A stretch of DNA of 64,000 bases from Leclercia sp. S52 (GCF_039727615.1 NZ_CP152474.1:2356001-2420000), one strand, 5' to 3'; shown: positions 17,762-26,981, counted from the stretch's first letter. The notes: a model not told the origin generated them from the letters alone. Translations and numbers: made by a program.

Positions 17762-18964
17762 ATGAAGAAGCAAATTTTAATTGTGGGCAGTGGTTTTGCG
17801 GGTATGTGGGCTGCGGTGAGCGCCGCGCGTCTTGCTCATTTAACGGGCAGCGACGACCTGCAAATTACCGTGCTGGCACCCCGTCCGGAACTGCGGATCC
17901 GCCCGCGCTTTTATGAAGAGCAGGTCGCGGGCTATGCCGCCCCGTTAAGCGATCTCTTTGCTGAGCTGAAAATTCATTTTATTGCCGGTTCCGCTGAACG
18001 CATTGACGCTAAAGAGAAAAGCGTCTGGTATCGCGATCCTCAGGGCAACGTGACGCTGGCCACTTACGATCGTCTGATTGTGGCTACCGGCAGCCAGACC
18101 CGCCGCCCGGCCATTGCCGGACTGGCCGAACATGCCTTTGATATCGACCAGCTGGAATCCGCTCAGGCTTTCGAAAATCACCTTGATTCACTGGCCTCAC
18201 GCCCTTCCACGGCGGAACGTAACACCGTGGTGGTGTGCGGGGGTGGTTTCACCGGCATTGAGTTGGCCACCGAACTCCCTGCCCGTCTGCGGACTCGTTT
18301 TGGAGAGGATACACAGACTAAGGTTATCGTAGTTGAACGTGGTACCGTGATTGGCGGGCGCTATAGCGAAGAGCTGCGCCGCACTATCGAAGAGGCATGC
18401 CATGAACTGGGCGTGGAGTGGCGTCTTAACAGTGAGATCGAAGCCATTGATGCCCGCGGCGTCACCCTGAAAGACGGTGAGCGCATCCCTGCCGCCACCG
18501 TGGTCTGGACGGCAGGAGTGGAAGCCCATCCCCTCAGCCAGCAGATTGCGGGCGAGCGCGACGGCCAGGGGCGCTTGATGGTCAACGAGTGCCTGCAGGT
18601 GCCAGCCCACCCGGAGGTCTACGCCACCGGGGATATGGCTCATGCCCGCACCGACGATCTCGGTAACACGGCGCTGATGACCTGCCAGCACGCCATCCAG
18701 CTGGGCAAATTCGCCGGGCATAACGCTGCGGCCAGCCTGCTGGACGTGGCTCCCTGTCCCTATCGACAGGTGAACTACGTCACCTGTCTCGATCTGGGCG
18801 GCTGGGGTGCGGTCTACAGCGAAGGCTGGGAGCAGAAGGTGAAATGCGTCCGCGATGAGGCGAAGAAAATCAAAATCGCCATCACCAACGAGCTGATCTA
18901 CCCCCCGGCGGCCGACCGCGCAGCGGCCTTTGCCGCCGCCGATCCGCTGGCAAAATTTGTCTAG
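17762..18964 (+). CDS. NADH dehydrogenase-like FAD-dependent oxidoreductase
   Basis: 400 aa, pyridine-nucleotide-disulphide oxidoreductase fold of the NDH-2 type. FAD site ILIVGSGFAGMWAAVSAARL at the N-terminus; NAD site TVVVCGGGFTGIELATEL (about 155-172); second FAD contact VYATGDMAHA. There is no C-terminal membrane helix, so membrane attachment would be peripheral. It may oxidise NAD(P)H with quinones or other acceptors. It is shorter than E. coli Ndh (434 aa) and has no CxxC. Divergent from the Rrf2 gene, followed by its own terminator. Confidence 0.85.
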   Translation: MKKQILIVGSGFAGMWAAVSAARLAHLTGSDDLQITVLAPRPELRIRPRFYEEQVAGYAAPLSDLFAELKIHFIAGSAERIDAKEKSVWYRDPQGNVTLATYDRLIVATGSQTRRPAIAGLAEHAFDIDQLESAQAFENHLDSLASRPSTAERNTVVVCGGGFTGIELATELPARLRTRFGEDTQTKVIVVERGTVIGGRYSEELRRTIEEACHELGVEWRLNSEIEAIDARGVTLKDGERIPAATVVWTAGVEAHPLSQQIAGERDGQGRLMVNECLQVPAHPEVYATGDMAHARTDDLGNTALMTCQHAIQLGKFAGHNAAASLLDVAPCPYRQVNYVTCLDLGGWGAVYSEGWEQKVKCVRDEAKKIKIAITNELIYPPAADRAAAFAAADPLAKFV

Positions 18965-18975
18965 CCCCTGCTAAC

Positions 18976-19003
18976 CGCGCCGCCCCCCGGGGCGGTGTTT
19001 TTA
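18976..19003 (+). terminator. Rho-independent terminator of the NDH-like gene
   Basis: CGCCGCCCC paired with GGGGCGGTG, then TTTTTATT. Confidence 0.85.
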
Positions 19004-19108
19004 TTGCCACTTTCTGCAAATCCTTAGCTCAATTCCTTGGTTCCTTTCTTTTCAGCTCCGCCCGAAGATGCTTTCGACGCTAACAAGAAAAAACATAAGG
19101 AATTCACC

Positions 19109-20728
19109 ATGCAAACCCCATTTCGCCTGCCGCTGCTGACGGCGCTCATTCTTGCGACGACGGCGGCTTATGCTGCCGATACCCCGGTTAAAGGCGGCAC
19201 GCTGGTCTATCTGGAGCAACAGGCGCACACCAACCTCTATCCCCCGGCGGGCGGGTTTTACCCCAACGGCGGGATCCTGAATCAGGTAACCGACAAACTC
19301 ACCTGGCAGAACCCGAAAACGCTGGAAGTGGAGCCGTGGATCGCCGAGAGCTGGTCCACCAACGCCGATAAAACCGAATACACCTTTAAGATCCGCCCCG
19401 GCGTGACCTTCTCCGACGGCACGCCGCTGGACGCGAACGCGGTAGCGAAGAACTTCGATACCTACGGCAAAGGCAACAAGGCCCAGCGCCTGCCGGTGTC
19501 GGAAGTGATCAACAACTACGACCACAGCGAAGTGATCGACCCGCAGACGGTGAAGTTCTACTTTAAAAAGCCGTCCCCGGGCTTCCTGCAGGGCACCGCC
19601 ACCATTGGCTCGGGTCTGGTCTCCCTGAGCACGTTACAACGTAACTTTGAAGAGCTGGGCGATGCCCGCCATATCATCGGCTCCGGTCCATTCGTCGTGA
19701 AAGACGAAAAGCTGGGCCGCGAAGTCAATCTCGAGGCGCGCAAAGACTATGCCTGGGGGCCGAAAAACCTTGCCCAGCAGGGCCCGGCTAACCTGGACGG
19801 CATCACCTATCTGGTGACGCCAGAAGACAGCGTTCGCGTTGGCGCGCTGCTGGCCGGACAGGCCGACTTTATCCGTCAGGTGCAGGCCTATGACGAAAAA
19901 CAGGCCACCGAACAGGGGTACCACATCTATGCCGCCCCCACCCGCGGGGTGAACGACAGCATCAGCTTCCGCCCGGATAACCCGCTGGTGGCCGACGTGC
20001 GGGTGCGCCAGGCGCTGCTGCACGCCACCAACGCGAAGCAGGTGGTCGAGACCCTGTTCTCGCCGAACTACCCGCAGGCCAAATCGGTGATTGCCGATTC
20101 CGCCGCAGGCTATGTCGATCTCAGCGACAAGCTGACCTTCGACCCGGCCAAAGCCAGCAGCCTGCTGGATGAGGCGGGCTGGAAAGCGGGCAGTGACGGC
20201 ATCCGCGCGAAGGACGGCCAGCGCCTGGCCCTGACCATCTATGAATCCCTGCCGCAGCCGCAGAATAAAGAGGTGTTACAGCTGGTGGCCCAGCAGTGGC
20301 GTCAGGTGGGCGTCGCCCTGAGTGTGAAGGCCGGTGACGCGGGTAGCCACGTTCTCGACAACCTCGATCCGCTGAAAACCCCGCTCACCGTCTCGGAAGT
20401 GGGCCGCGCCGACCCGGACGTGGTGAAGAGCATGTTCTATCCGAATAACCGCGATGCCCTGCTGCAAAAAGGGGGCTCCAGTGACAAGGTGACCAGCTTC
20501 CGCGACGACAAGCTCAACGACCTGCTGGTCAACATCTCCTCCGAAGTGGATCCGCAGAAGCGCCTCCAGCTCACCGGCGATGCCCAGCGCTACCTGCTGG
20601 ATAACGCCTACGTGATCCCGATCTTCGAGGAGCCGCAGGTGTTCGCCGGTGCGCCCTGGCTGAAAGGGGTGAGTTTTGAAGCGGTCGGTCGCCCGTCGTT
20701 CTACGGCGCGTGGATCGAGAAACATTAA
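19109..20728 (+). CDS. Dpp/Opp-type ABC transporter, periplasmic substrate-binding protein
   Basis: 539 aa with signal peptide (MQTPFRLPLLTALILATTAAYA, cleavage before ADTPVKGG). Family 5 solute-binding features: VKGGTLVYLEQQAHTNLYPP, LEVEPWIAESWSTNADKTEYTFKIRPGV, FSDGTPLDANAVAKNFDTY, VRQALLHATN. From memory it fits the binding-protein group named after Klebsiella KPN_01854; the ligand has not been established to my knowledge. ATG 19109 begins the signal peptide. First gene of a tightly packed six-gene operon (gap of 10 bases, then overlaps). Confidence 0.88.
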   Translation: MQTPFRLPLLTALILATTAAYAADTPVKGGTLVYLEQQAHTNLYPPAGGFYPNGGILNQVTDKLTWQNPKTLEVEPWIAESWSTNADKTEYTFKIRPGVTFSDGTPLDANAVAKNFDTYGKGNKAQRLPVSEVINNYDHSEVIDPQTVKFYFKKPSPGFLQGTATIGSGLVSLSTLQRNFEELGDARHIIGSGPFVVKDEKLGREVNLEARKDYAWGPKNLAQQGPANLDGITYLVTPEDSVRVGALLAGQADFIRQVQAYDEKQATEQGYHIYAAPTRGVNDSISFRPDNPLVADVRVRQALLHATNAKQVVETLFSPNYPQAKSVIADSAAGYVDLSDKLTFDPAKASSLLDEAGWKAGSDGIRAKDGQRLALTIYESLPQPQNKEVLQLVAQQWRQVGVALSVKAGDAGSHVLDNLDPLKTPLTVSEVGRADPDVVKSMFYPNNRDALLQKGGSSDKVTSFRDDKLNDLLVNISSEVDPQKRLQLTGDAQRYLLDNAYVIPIFEEPQVFAGAPWLKGVSFEAVGRPSFYGAWIEKH

Positions 20729-20738
20729 GGAGTCGACG

Positions 20739-21683
20739 ATGAGCCACTATCTGCTGCGACGGGCCGGGCTGGGGCTGCTGGTGCTCTGGGCGGCGTTCAC
20801 CCTGTCGTTCGTGCTGCTCCAGGTGCTGCCGGGGGACGCGGTGCTGATCAAGTTCCAGAACCCGGACCTCGGCCTGAGCCCGGCGCAAATCGAAGAGATG
20901 CGGATTGCCTACGGGGCCGACAGCCCGCTGTGGCAGCAGTATCTGCACACCCTCGGAGCGATGCTGCGCGGCGATTTTGGCTTCTCGGTGCAGGCGGGCG
21001 TGGCGGTGAGTGAGCTTATCGCCACCAACCTGCCGGACACCTTAAGCCTGGCGCTGCCCGCCTTTGCGCTGGCGGTGGTGCTGGCCTTCTCCCTGGCGCT
21101 GGCCTCGCGCCTGCCGGGGCTGCGCTGGCTGAGCAACGCCATCCAGTCCCTGCCGGTGCTGTTTATCTCCCTGCCGACCTTCTGGCTGGGGATTGCCCTG
21201 ATACAGCTGTTCTCGTTCCAGCTGCGGCTGATCCCGGTGATTAACCCAACCCCGCTGCAGGGGCTGATCCTGCCGATTGTCACCGTCGCCATACCGATAT
21301 CCGCCCCGCTGGCGCAGATCCTGATGCGCAGTCTGGATCAGGTGGCCGCCCAGCCGTTTGTGGCGGTAGCGCGGGCCAAAGGGTTGAGCGAAACCGCCGT
21401 CCTCTGGCGGCACGTCACCGGCAACGCCCTGCTGCCGGCGCTGAACATCGCCGGGCTGCTGCTGGGCGAGCTGATTGCCGGGGCGCTGATCACCGAAACC
21501 GTGTTTGGCCGCAGCGGACTGGGGCTGCTGACCCAGCAGGCGGTGAATAACCAGGATATCGCCGTGTTACAGGCGGTGGTGATGATTTCCGCCCTCGGCT
21601 TTGTGCTGATTAACCTGCTGGTGGATCTGCTGATGCCGCTGTTCGATCCCCGCCTGCAAACTGTGACCGGAGGTGCTGCATGA
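20739..21683 (+). CDS. Dpp/Opp-type ABC transporter permease 1 (DppB-like)
   Basis: 314 aa, N-terminal helix (RRAGLGLLVLWAAFTLSFVLLQVLPGD) plus five or more helices. The EAA loop reads YxxVARAKGLSE-like: FVAVARAKGLSETAVLWRHV, which contacts the ATPase. ATG 20739 follows AAGGAG. Its stop overlaps the next ATG in ATGA. Confidence 0.92.
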   Translation: MSHYLLRRAGLGLLVLWAAFTLSFVLLQVLPGDAVLIKFQNPDLGLSPAQIEEMRIAYGADSPLWQQYLHTLGAMLRGDFGFSVQAGVAVSELIATNLPDTLSLALPAFALAVVLAFSLALASRLPGLRWLSNAIQSLPVLFISLPTFWLGIALIQLFSFQLRLIPVINPTPLQGLILPIVTVAIPISAPLAQILMRSLDQVAAQPFVAVARAKGLSETAVLWRHVTGNALLPALNIAGLLLGELIAGALITETVFGRSGLGLLTQQAVNNQDIAVLQAVVMISALGFVLINLLVDLLMPLFDPRLQTVTGGAA

Positions 21684-22531
21684 GCCTTGTTGATTATGCT
21701 GCGGCGGCGCGTAAACGCATTCCCGCCTGGCGCGGATTGCGCTGGCAGCCGGGACTGTGGCTGGCCTGGGCCATTATCGCCGCTGCCGCGCTGGCGGCCA
21801 TCGCGCCGGGGCTTTTTACCCATTTCAGCCCGATTGAAGGCATTGCCGGCGCGCAGCGGCTGGCTCCCCAGGCCGACTACTGGCTCGGCACCGACCAGCT
21901 CGGGCGCGACGTTTATACCCGGATTATCTATGGCGCCTCGCACTCCCTGAGCGCCGCGCTGGTGGCGGTGGCGATGGGGCTGTTTATTGGCACCGCCATC
22001 GGCGTGATTGCCGGAGCCTTTGCCGGACGGGTGGAATCGGTGCTGATGCGCCTGGTAGACGTTCTGCTTGCCATCCCCTCGCTGCTGCTGTCCCTGACGG
22101 TGATCATTCTCCTTGGCTTTGGTACGGTGAATGCCGCTATCGCCGTTGGGGTGGCGTCCATCGCAAGCTTCGCCCGCCTGGCGCGCGGTGAAGTGGTGCG
22201 CATCCGCCACACCGATTATGTCGAAGCGGCGTTTGGCAGCGGGGGCACATTCTGGACGGTGCTATGGCGCCACATTCTGCCCAACTCCCTGACCGCGGTG
22301 CTGGCCTTTGCCACCCTGCAGTTTGGTCAGGCAATCCTGGCGCTGTCGACCCTCAGCTTCCTCGGCTACGGCACCCCGCCGCCGATCCCTGAATGGGGCC
22401 TGCTGATTGCCGAAGGACGTAACTACCTCTCAACCGCCTGGTGGCTAACCACCTTCCCCGGCCTGGTGGTGATCGCCGTGGTGCTGGCCACCAACCGTAT
22501 CAGCCGTCAGTTAAGCGGAGGTCGCTCATGA
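21680..22531 (+). CDS. Dpp/Opp-type ABC transporter permease 2 (DppC-like)
   Basis: 283 aa, six helices. LGTDQLGRDVYTRIIYGASH is the hallmark DppC/OppC segment, and the EAA loop is VEAAFGSGGTFWTVLWRHILP. Translationally coupled to both neighbours by ATGA overlaps. Confidence 0.93.
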   Translation: MSLVDYAAAARKRIPAWRGLRWQPGLWLAWAIIAAAALAAIAPGLFTHFSPIEGIAGAQRLAPQADYWLGTDQLGRDVYTRIIYGASHSLSAALVAVAMGLFIGTAIGVIAGAFAGRVESVLMRLVDVLLAIPSLLLSLTVIILLGFGTVNAAIAVGVASIASFARLARGEVVRIRHTDYVEAAFGSGGTFWTVLWRHILPNSLTAVLAFATLQFGQAILALSTLSFLGYGTPPPIPEWGLLIAEGRNYLSTAWWLTTFPGLVVIAVVLATNRISRQLSGGRS

Positions 22532-24129
22532 CCGTGTTATCAGTGGAAAACCTGACCCTCAGCTATCGCACCGGTAGCGAGTGGCGCGAAGTGGTGCATA
22601 ACGTCAGCTTTACCCTCGGGCGCGGCGAGATGCTGGCCTTTGTCGGTGAATCCGGCTCCGGAAAAACGACTACCGCTCAGGCGATCATCGGCCTGCTGGC
22701 GGATAACGCCCGCCGCGACGCCGGCAGCATCCGTCTGAACGGGGAAGATCTCAGCCAGTGGTCGGCAAAACGGCTCGACAGTCTTCGCGGAGCACGTATC
22801 AGCCTGGTGCCGCAGGATCCGGGTAACTCCCTCAATCCGGTGAAAACCGTCGGTGCCCAGGTGGGCGAGATCCTGCGTCTGCATCAGAAAATCAATAAGG
22901 CCGAGTGCGACAGCCAGGTGCTGGCCCTGCTGACCAAAGTGGGCCTCAGCCACCCGGAACAGCGGATGAAGCAGTTTCCGCATCAGCTTTCCGGCGGCAT
23001 GAAGCAGCGGGTGCTGATCGCCATCGCTATTGCCCTGCGCCCGGACGTGATCGTCGCCGATGAACCCACCAGCGCGCTGGACGTCACGGTGCAGAAACGC
23101 ATTCTCGATCTGCTGGACCTGCTGCGCCGGGAATCCGGCACCGCGGTGCTGTTCGTCACCCACGACCTGGCCCTGGCGGCCCAGCGGGCCGACCGGCTGC
23201 TGGTATTCCGCCACGGCGAAGTGCAGGAGCACGGCGCGACCGCCGACGTGGTACGCGCCCCGCAGCACGCCTATACCCGCCAGTTGCTGAGCGATCTGAA
23301 CGGCCAGCGGCTAACCATCGCTCCGGTGGCGGGTCGCCCGCTGGCCTCCCCGGCGATCCGCGCCGAGGGGATCAGCAAACGCTTTGCGCTGGGCAAAGGC
23401 CATCAACTGCAGGCCCTGGATAACGTCAGTTTTGCCGTACAGCGCGGCAGCACCCACGCTTTGGTAGGTGAGTCGGGTTCGGGTAAAACCACCCTCGCGC
23501 GTATCCTGTTGGGCTTTGAGCAGGCCGAAAGCGGCCAGGTGATTATCGATGATATCGATGCCACCACCCTCAGCCACGAGGCGCGTCGCCAGCTGCGGCA
23601 GAAGATCCAGTTCGTCTATCAGAACCCCTTTGCCTCGCTGGATCCGCGCCAGACGCTGTTTGAGATCATCGAAGAGCCGTTGAAAAATTTCGTCCCGGTC
23701 AGCAAAGCCGAACGCGCCGCCAGGGTTGAGAGCGTCACCCGGCGGGTGGCTCTGCCGCCGGAGCTGTTAACCCGCACCGCGCGGGAACTCTCGGGTGGAC
23801 AGCGGCAGCGTGTGGCCATTGCCCGGGCCCTGATCCTCGAGCCGACCATTCTGGTGCTGGATGAGGCCACCTCGGCGCTGGACGTCACCGTACAGGCGCA
23901 GATCCTCGCCCTGCTCCAGCAGCTGCAACAGCAGCTGGGCCTGACCTATCTGTTTATCACCCACGATCTGGCGACCGTCCGGCGCATCGCCCACAGCGTC
24001 ACCGTGCTGCGCAGCGGTCAGGTCGTGGAGCACGGCGCGGTGGGTTCACTGTTCGCCACCCCGCAGAACGCCTATACCCGCGAGCTGATCGACGCCATTC
24101 CCCATTTTTCACAGAAGGAGTACGCATGA
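22528..24129 (+). CDS. Dpp/Opp-type ABC transporter, fused double ATPase
   Basis: 533 aa with two complete cassettes in one chain, equivalent to DppD plus DppF (as in GsiA/YejF). Cassette 1: Walker A FVGESGSGKTTTAQAI, signature LSGGMKQRVLIAIAIAL, Walker B VIVADEPTSALD. Cassette 2: VGESGSGKTTLARIL, LSGGQRQRVAIARAL, ILVLDEATSALD. Note ATSALD in place of the usual PTSALD in the second Walker B extension. ATG 22528 overlaps the permease stop and follows GGAGGT. Confidence 0.93.
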   Translation: MTVLSVENLTLSYRTGSEWREVVHNVSFTLGRGEMLAFVGESGSGKTTTAQAIIGLLADNARRDAGSIRLNGEDLSQWSAKRLDSLRGARISLVPQDPGNSLNPVKTVGAQVGEILRLHQKINKAECDSQVLALLTKVGLSHPEQRMKQFPHQLSGGMKQRVLIAIAIALRPDVIVADEPTSALDVTVQKRILDLLDLLRRESGTAVLFVTHDLALAAQRADRLLVFRHGEVQEHGATADVVRAPQHAYTRQLLSDLNGQRLTIAPVAGRPLASPAIRAEGISKRFALGKGHQLQALDNVSFAVQRGSTHALVGESGSGKTTLARILLGFEQAESGQVIIDDIDATTLSHEARRQLRQKIQFVYQNPFASLDPRQTLFEIIEEPLKNFVPVSKAERAARVESVTRRVALPPELLTRTARELSGGQRQRVAIARALILEPTILVLDEATSALDVTVQAQILALLQQLQQQLGLTYLFITHDLATVRRIAHSVTVLRSGQVVEHGAVGSLFATPQNAYTRELIDAIPHFSQKEYA

Positions 24130-25115
24130 CGCGTAAACGCCTGGGTTTCTTCACCCGCCTGCTGGACGATGTGCCAGCCAAAGAACGCTATCGCCTGGCG
24201 ACAGAGCAGATCCGTCATGCCGAACGCTACGGTTTTGACACCGCCTGGATTGCCCAACACCACTTCCACGAGCATGAGGGCGGCCTGCCGTCGCCGCTGG
24301 TGTTCCTCGCCCATGTCGCGGCGTTTACCACCCGCATCCGCCTCGGCACCGCCATTATTACCCTGCCGCTGGAAAATCCGCTGCGGGTAGCGGAAGACAC
24401 GGCGGTGCTGGATCTGCTGGCCGACGGGCGTCTGGAGGTGGGGTTTGGCTCCGGCGGGACGCCGACCTCGTTTTTACCGTTCGGGCTGACCATTAACGAG
24501 CGGGCGGCGACCTTCGCCGATCACCTGCACCTGATTAACAGCGCCTGGCGCGGGGATTCCCTGACCCATCCGGATAATCATCTCTACCCGCCTGCGCCAG
24601 GGCTGACGGAGCGGGTGTGGATTGCCACTTTCTCGGTGGAGGGTGCAGTGCGTGCCGCCCGGCAGGGGCACGGGCTGATGCTCTCCCGCACCCAGCCCCG
24701 CCCGGCGGATAATCTTGCGCTGCCGCTGGATGCGATCCAGAACCCGATTATCGACGCCTATCTCGACGCCCTGCCGTCCGGCGTGGCCCCGCGTATTCTG
24801 GCCTCACGCACCGCCTTTGTCGCCGATAGCGATGCGTACGCCCTGAAGGTGGCCGAACCGGGTCTGACCCGCCAGGCGCAGCAGCATCAGGCTGCCGGGC
24901 ACCCCCTTACTGGTGACACTGTCACGGATTATATCCGCCAGTTCGATGCCCATATCGGCGCGCCGCAGACCGTGCTCGCCTCGCTGGCGCAGGATTCGGT
25001 GCTGGCGCGCGCCACCGATATTTCGTTCCAGGTGCATTCGGTTGAGCCGTCGCATCAGGACACCTTACGTTCGATAGAGTTAATCGCCGAGCAGATCGCC
25101 CCTCATCTTTTATAA
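24126..25115 (+). CDS. Luciferase-like flavin-dependent monooxygenase
   Basis: 329 aa, bacterial-luciferase-like TIM barrel. LGFFTRLLDDVPAKERY, AQHHFHEHEGGLPSPLVFLA and RIRLGTAIITLPLENPLRVAEDTAVLDLLADGR are the characteristic strands, and LEVGFGSGGTP the flavin-binding loop. These enzymes use FMNH2 and O2 supplied by a partner reductase. From memory it matches the group named after KPN_01858. It is coupled to the transporter by an ATGA overlap, so its substrate is probably what the transporter imports. No flavin reductase gene lies in the operon. Confidence 0.87.
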   Translation: MTRKRLGFFTRLLDDVPAKERYRLATEQIRHAERYGFDTAWIAQHHFHEHEGGLPSPLVFLAHVAAFTTRIRLGTAIITLPLENPLRVAEDTAVLDLLADGRLEVGFGSGGTPTSFLPFGLTINERAATFADHLHLINSAWRGDSLTHPDNHLYPPAPGLTERVWIATFSVEGAVRAARQGHGLMLSRTQPRPADNLALPLDAIQNPIIDAYLDALPSGVAPRILASRTAFVADSDAYALKVAEPGLTRQAQQHQAAGHPLTGDTVTDYIRQFDAHIGAPQTVLASLAQDSVLARATDISFQVHSVEPSHQDTLRSIELIAEQIAPHLL

Positions 25116-25124
25116 GGAGTCACC

Positions 25125-26216
25125 ATGGCTTTAAGTCAGGATATTCTCGCCGAACTGGCGGAGATCGCCCCGGGTTCCCCGCTGGCACAGGCACGACTCA
25201 CCCGCGAGGCGGCAACGCGTCACGCGCAGGGGAGCTACGAAACCTTATTCAGTCAGCAGAGTGCTGATTTTGCGCTGGACGAACGCTTTGCCGTGGCGGC
25301 AAAAGTGGCGAAATGGCATAACGCCGACGCGCTGGCGGCCCACTACGCCGGGTTTGGTCTGGCGGATCCGACCTCATTGCGCCTGACCCCCGCCCTGACC
25401 TTCGCCCGCCTGCTGACCTTCTCCCCGGTCGAAGCCACGCCCGGGGCGATCAATGCGTTGACCCTCGCGGGCTGGAGCAAAGAGGGCATTGTGACCCTGG
25501 CGCAGCTGATCGCCTTTGTCAGCTTCCAGAGCCGCCTGATCGTCGGCCTGCGTCTGCTCAATGACAAACCGGTGGCGGCTAGCGACGTTCCGGTGGTGGC
25601 GGGCCACTGGCACACCGTGCCGCTGACCAAAAACGGCAAAGCCGCGCCGGTGGCCTTTACCCAGCAGGAGCTGGGCTGGGAGCCGTGGCTGGAACCCAAA
25701 CCGCTGGCGGAATTTACCCCCGACGAGCAGGCGATCCTCGCGAAATTCGGCCATACCGACTCCGACTATTTCCGCCTGCTGGGACGCAACTTGCCAGTGC
25801 TGGAGCAGCGAACGCTGACCGATAAAGGGATTTTCTTTACGTCGGGCGGGCTGTCCCGGGCGGAGCGAGAGCTGGCCGCCACGGTGACCAGCAAGGTCAA
25901 CGGCTGCATTTACTGCGCCTCTGTTCATGCGCGGAAGGCCAGCCAGCTGTCGAAGGACGATGATGCCGTGGAAAGACTGCTGGCGGTCGAGCCGGGTCAG
26001 TCGCTGAGCAGCGGGCAGTCGCCGCGCTGGCAGGCGGGGATTGATTTTGCTGCCGCGCTGTCGGTAACCCCGCCTGCGGTGACGCCGGGACATCTGGCCG
26101 GGCTGGAGCGTCAGGGGCTGGATACCCTCGCCCAGCTGGATCTGGTTCAGTCCGCGGCCTTCTTCGCCTGGGCTAACCGGTTGATGCTCACTCTGGGTGA
26201 ACCCTCATTGCCGTGA
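25125..26216 (+). CDS. AhpD-like carboxymuconolactone decarboxylase-domain protein, two-domain
   Basis: 363 aa. Two repeats of the all-helical CMD/AhpD fold: an N-terminal half (about 30-160) without cysteines, and a C-terminal half with the redox motif NGCIYCASVHARK (Cys261, Cys264, His268). The CxxC-x3-H motif is that of AhpD-type alkylhydroperoxidases. The layout corresponds to a fusion of two CMD families that are separate genes in other bacteria. As the last gene of the operon it may detoxify peroxide by-products of the monooxygenase, or process its product; that is inference. Confidence 0.83.
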   Translation: MALSQDILAELAEIAPGSPLAQARLTREAATRHAQGSYETLFSQQSADFALDERFAVAAKVAKWHNADALAAHYAGFGLADPTSLRLTPALTFARLLTFSPVEATPGAINALTLAGWSKEGIVTLAQLIAFVSFQSRLIVGLRLLNDKPVAASDVPVVAGHWHTVPLTKNGKAAPVAFTQQELGWEPWLEPKPLAEFTPDEQAILAKFGHTDSDYFRLLGRNLPVLEQRTLTDKGIFFTSGGLSRAERELAATVTSKVNGCIYCASVHARKASQLSKDDDAVERLLAVEPGQSLSSGQSPRWQAGIDFAAALSVTPPAVTPGHLAGLERQGLDTLAQLDLVQSAAFFAWANRLMLTLGEPSLP

Positions 26217-26223
26217 GTTCCTG

Positions 26224-26246
26224 CAGGCTCCCGCTACGGGAGCCTG
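26224..26246 (+). terminator. Hairpin after the six-gene operon
   Basis: CAGGCTCCC, GCTAC, GGGAGCCTG: a perfect 9-bp stem 8 bases after the stop, followed by TGATATCATT rather than a clean U-run. Confidence 0.65.
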
Positions 26247-26314
26247 TGATATCATTCAGCCTCGCCAGTAAACCGTGTAAACTACCTTTAGTAGACAACG
26301 GGCGCGAGGGAAAT

Positions 26315-26908
26315 ATGGTTGTTAAGCGGTTAAGAAAAGAGGATCGCCGTGTGCAGCTGCTGGAGGTTGCACGTGGGATTGTACGTCAGCAAGGCACCGA
26401 GGCGCTGACGCTGGGGTATCTGGCCGAGCGGGCTAACGTCACCAAGCCTATTCCCTACGATCACTTCGGCGATCGGGAAGGGTTGTTGATGGCGCTGTAT
26501 CAGGATTACAGCGACCAACAGTTAAAAAAATTCCGTGAGACGCTGAACGTCGATAACAAAACGCTGGAAAAGACTGTCCGCTTTTTCAGTGCCGCCTATA
26601 TTGATTGCGCGATCAGCGCCGGGCCAGAGACAGGGCCCATCGCCGCTGCACTCTCCGGCTCCCGGGCCCTGCTGACGTTTCGGGAGGCCTGCGTCGCCGA
26701 ATGTGCAGACTGCCTGCGCATGGCGCTCTCCCCCTATATCACCCTGAAAGGGGTGGAGGGTGAAGCAGCGCTGACGGCCATCATTGGGGCGGCGGATGCG
26801 CTTAGCACCGCCGCGAGCAACGGCGTACTGGCGCGTAATGTCGCGGAAAATATGCTCAGCGGGGCGATGTTTGGCGTACTGAACAGCTGTACCGACAGCA
26901 CAAAATGA
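26315..26908 (+). CDS. TetR/AcrR-family regulator
   Basis: 197 aa. The N-terminal helix-turn-helix is EALTLGYLAERANVTKPIPY, followed by DHFGDREGLLMALYQDY, and the remainder is an all-helical ligand domain. ATG 26315 follows a GAGG ribosome site. It lies directly upstream of and co-directional with an NAD(P)H oxidoreductase whose promoter is covered by a palindrome, which is probably its target. Inducer unknown. Confidence 0.9.
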   Translation: MVVKRLRKEDRRVQLLEVARGIVRQQGTEALTLGYLAERANVTKPIPYDHFGDREGLLMALYQDYSDQQLKKFRETLNVDNKTLEKTVRFFSAAYIDCAISAGPETGPIAAALSGSRALLTFREACVAECADCLRMALSPYITLKGVEGEAALTAIIGAADALSTAASNGVLARNVAENMLSGAMFGVLNSCTDSTK

Positions 26909-26921
26909 GAGCGCAGACGAA

Positions 26922-26954
26922 TTGACACCTAAGTTACCAATAGTAATATAGGTG
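26922..26954 (+). promoter_or_regulatory. Promoter overlapped by TetR-type palindrome ahead of the NAD(P)H oxidoreductase
   Basis: -35 TTGACA (26922-26927) and a TAATAT/AATATA -10 with 16-17 spacing. CACCTAAGTTAC, CAATA, GTAATATAGGTG (26926-26954) is a palindrome with 10 of 12 arm positions matching and lies across the -35/-10 region, so binding would block initiation. Confidence 0.65.
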
Positions 26955-26981
26955 GCAGGTTAACTCCGTGCTGAGGTGGTT

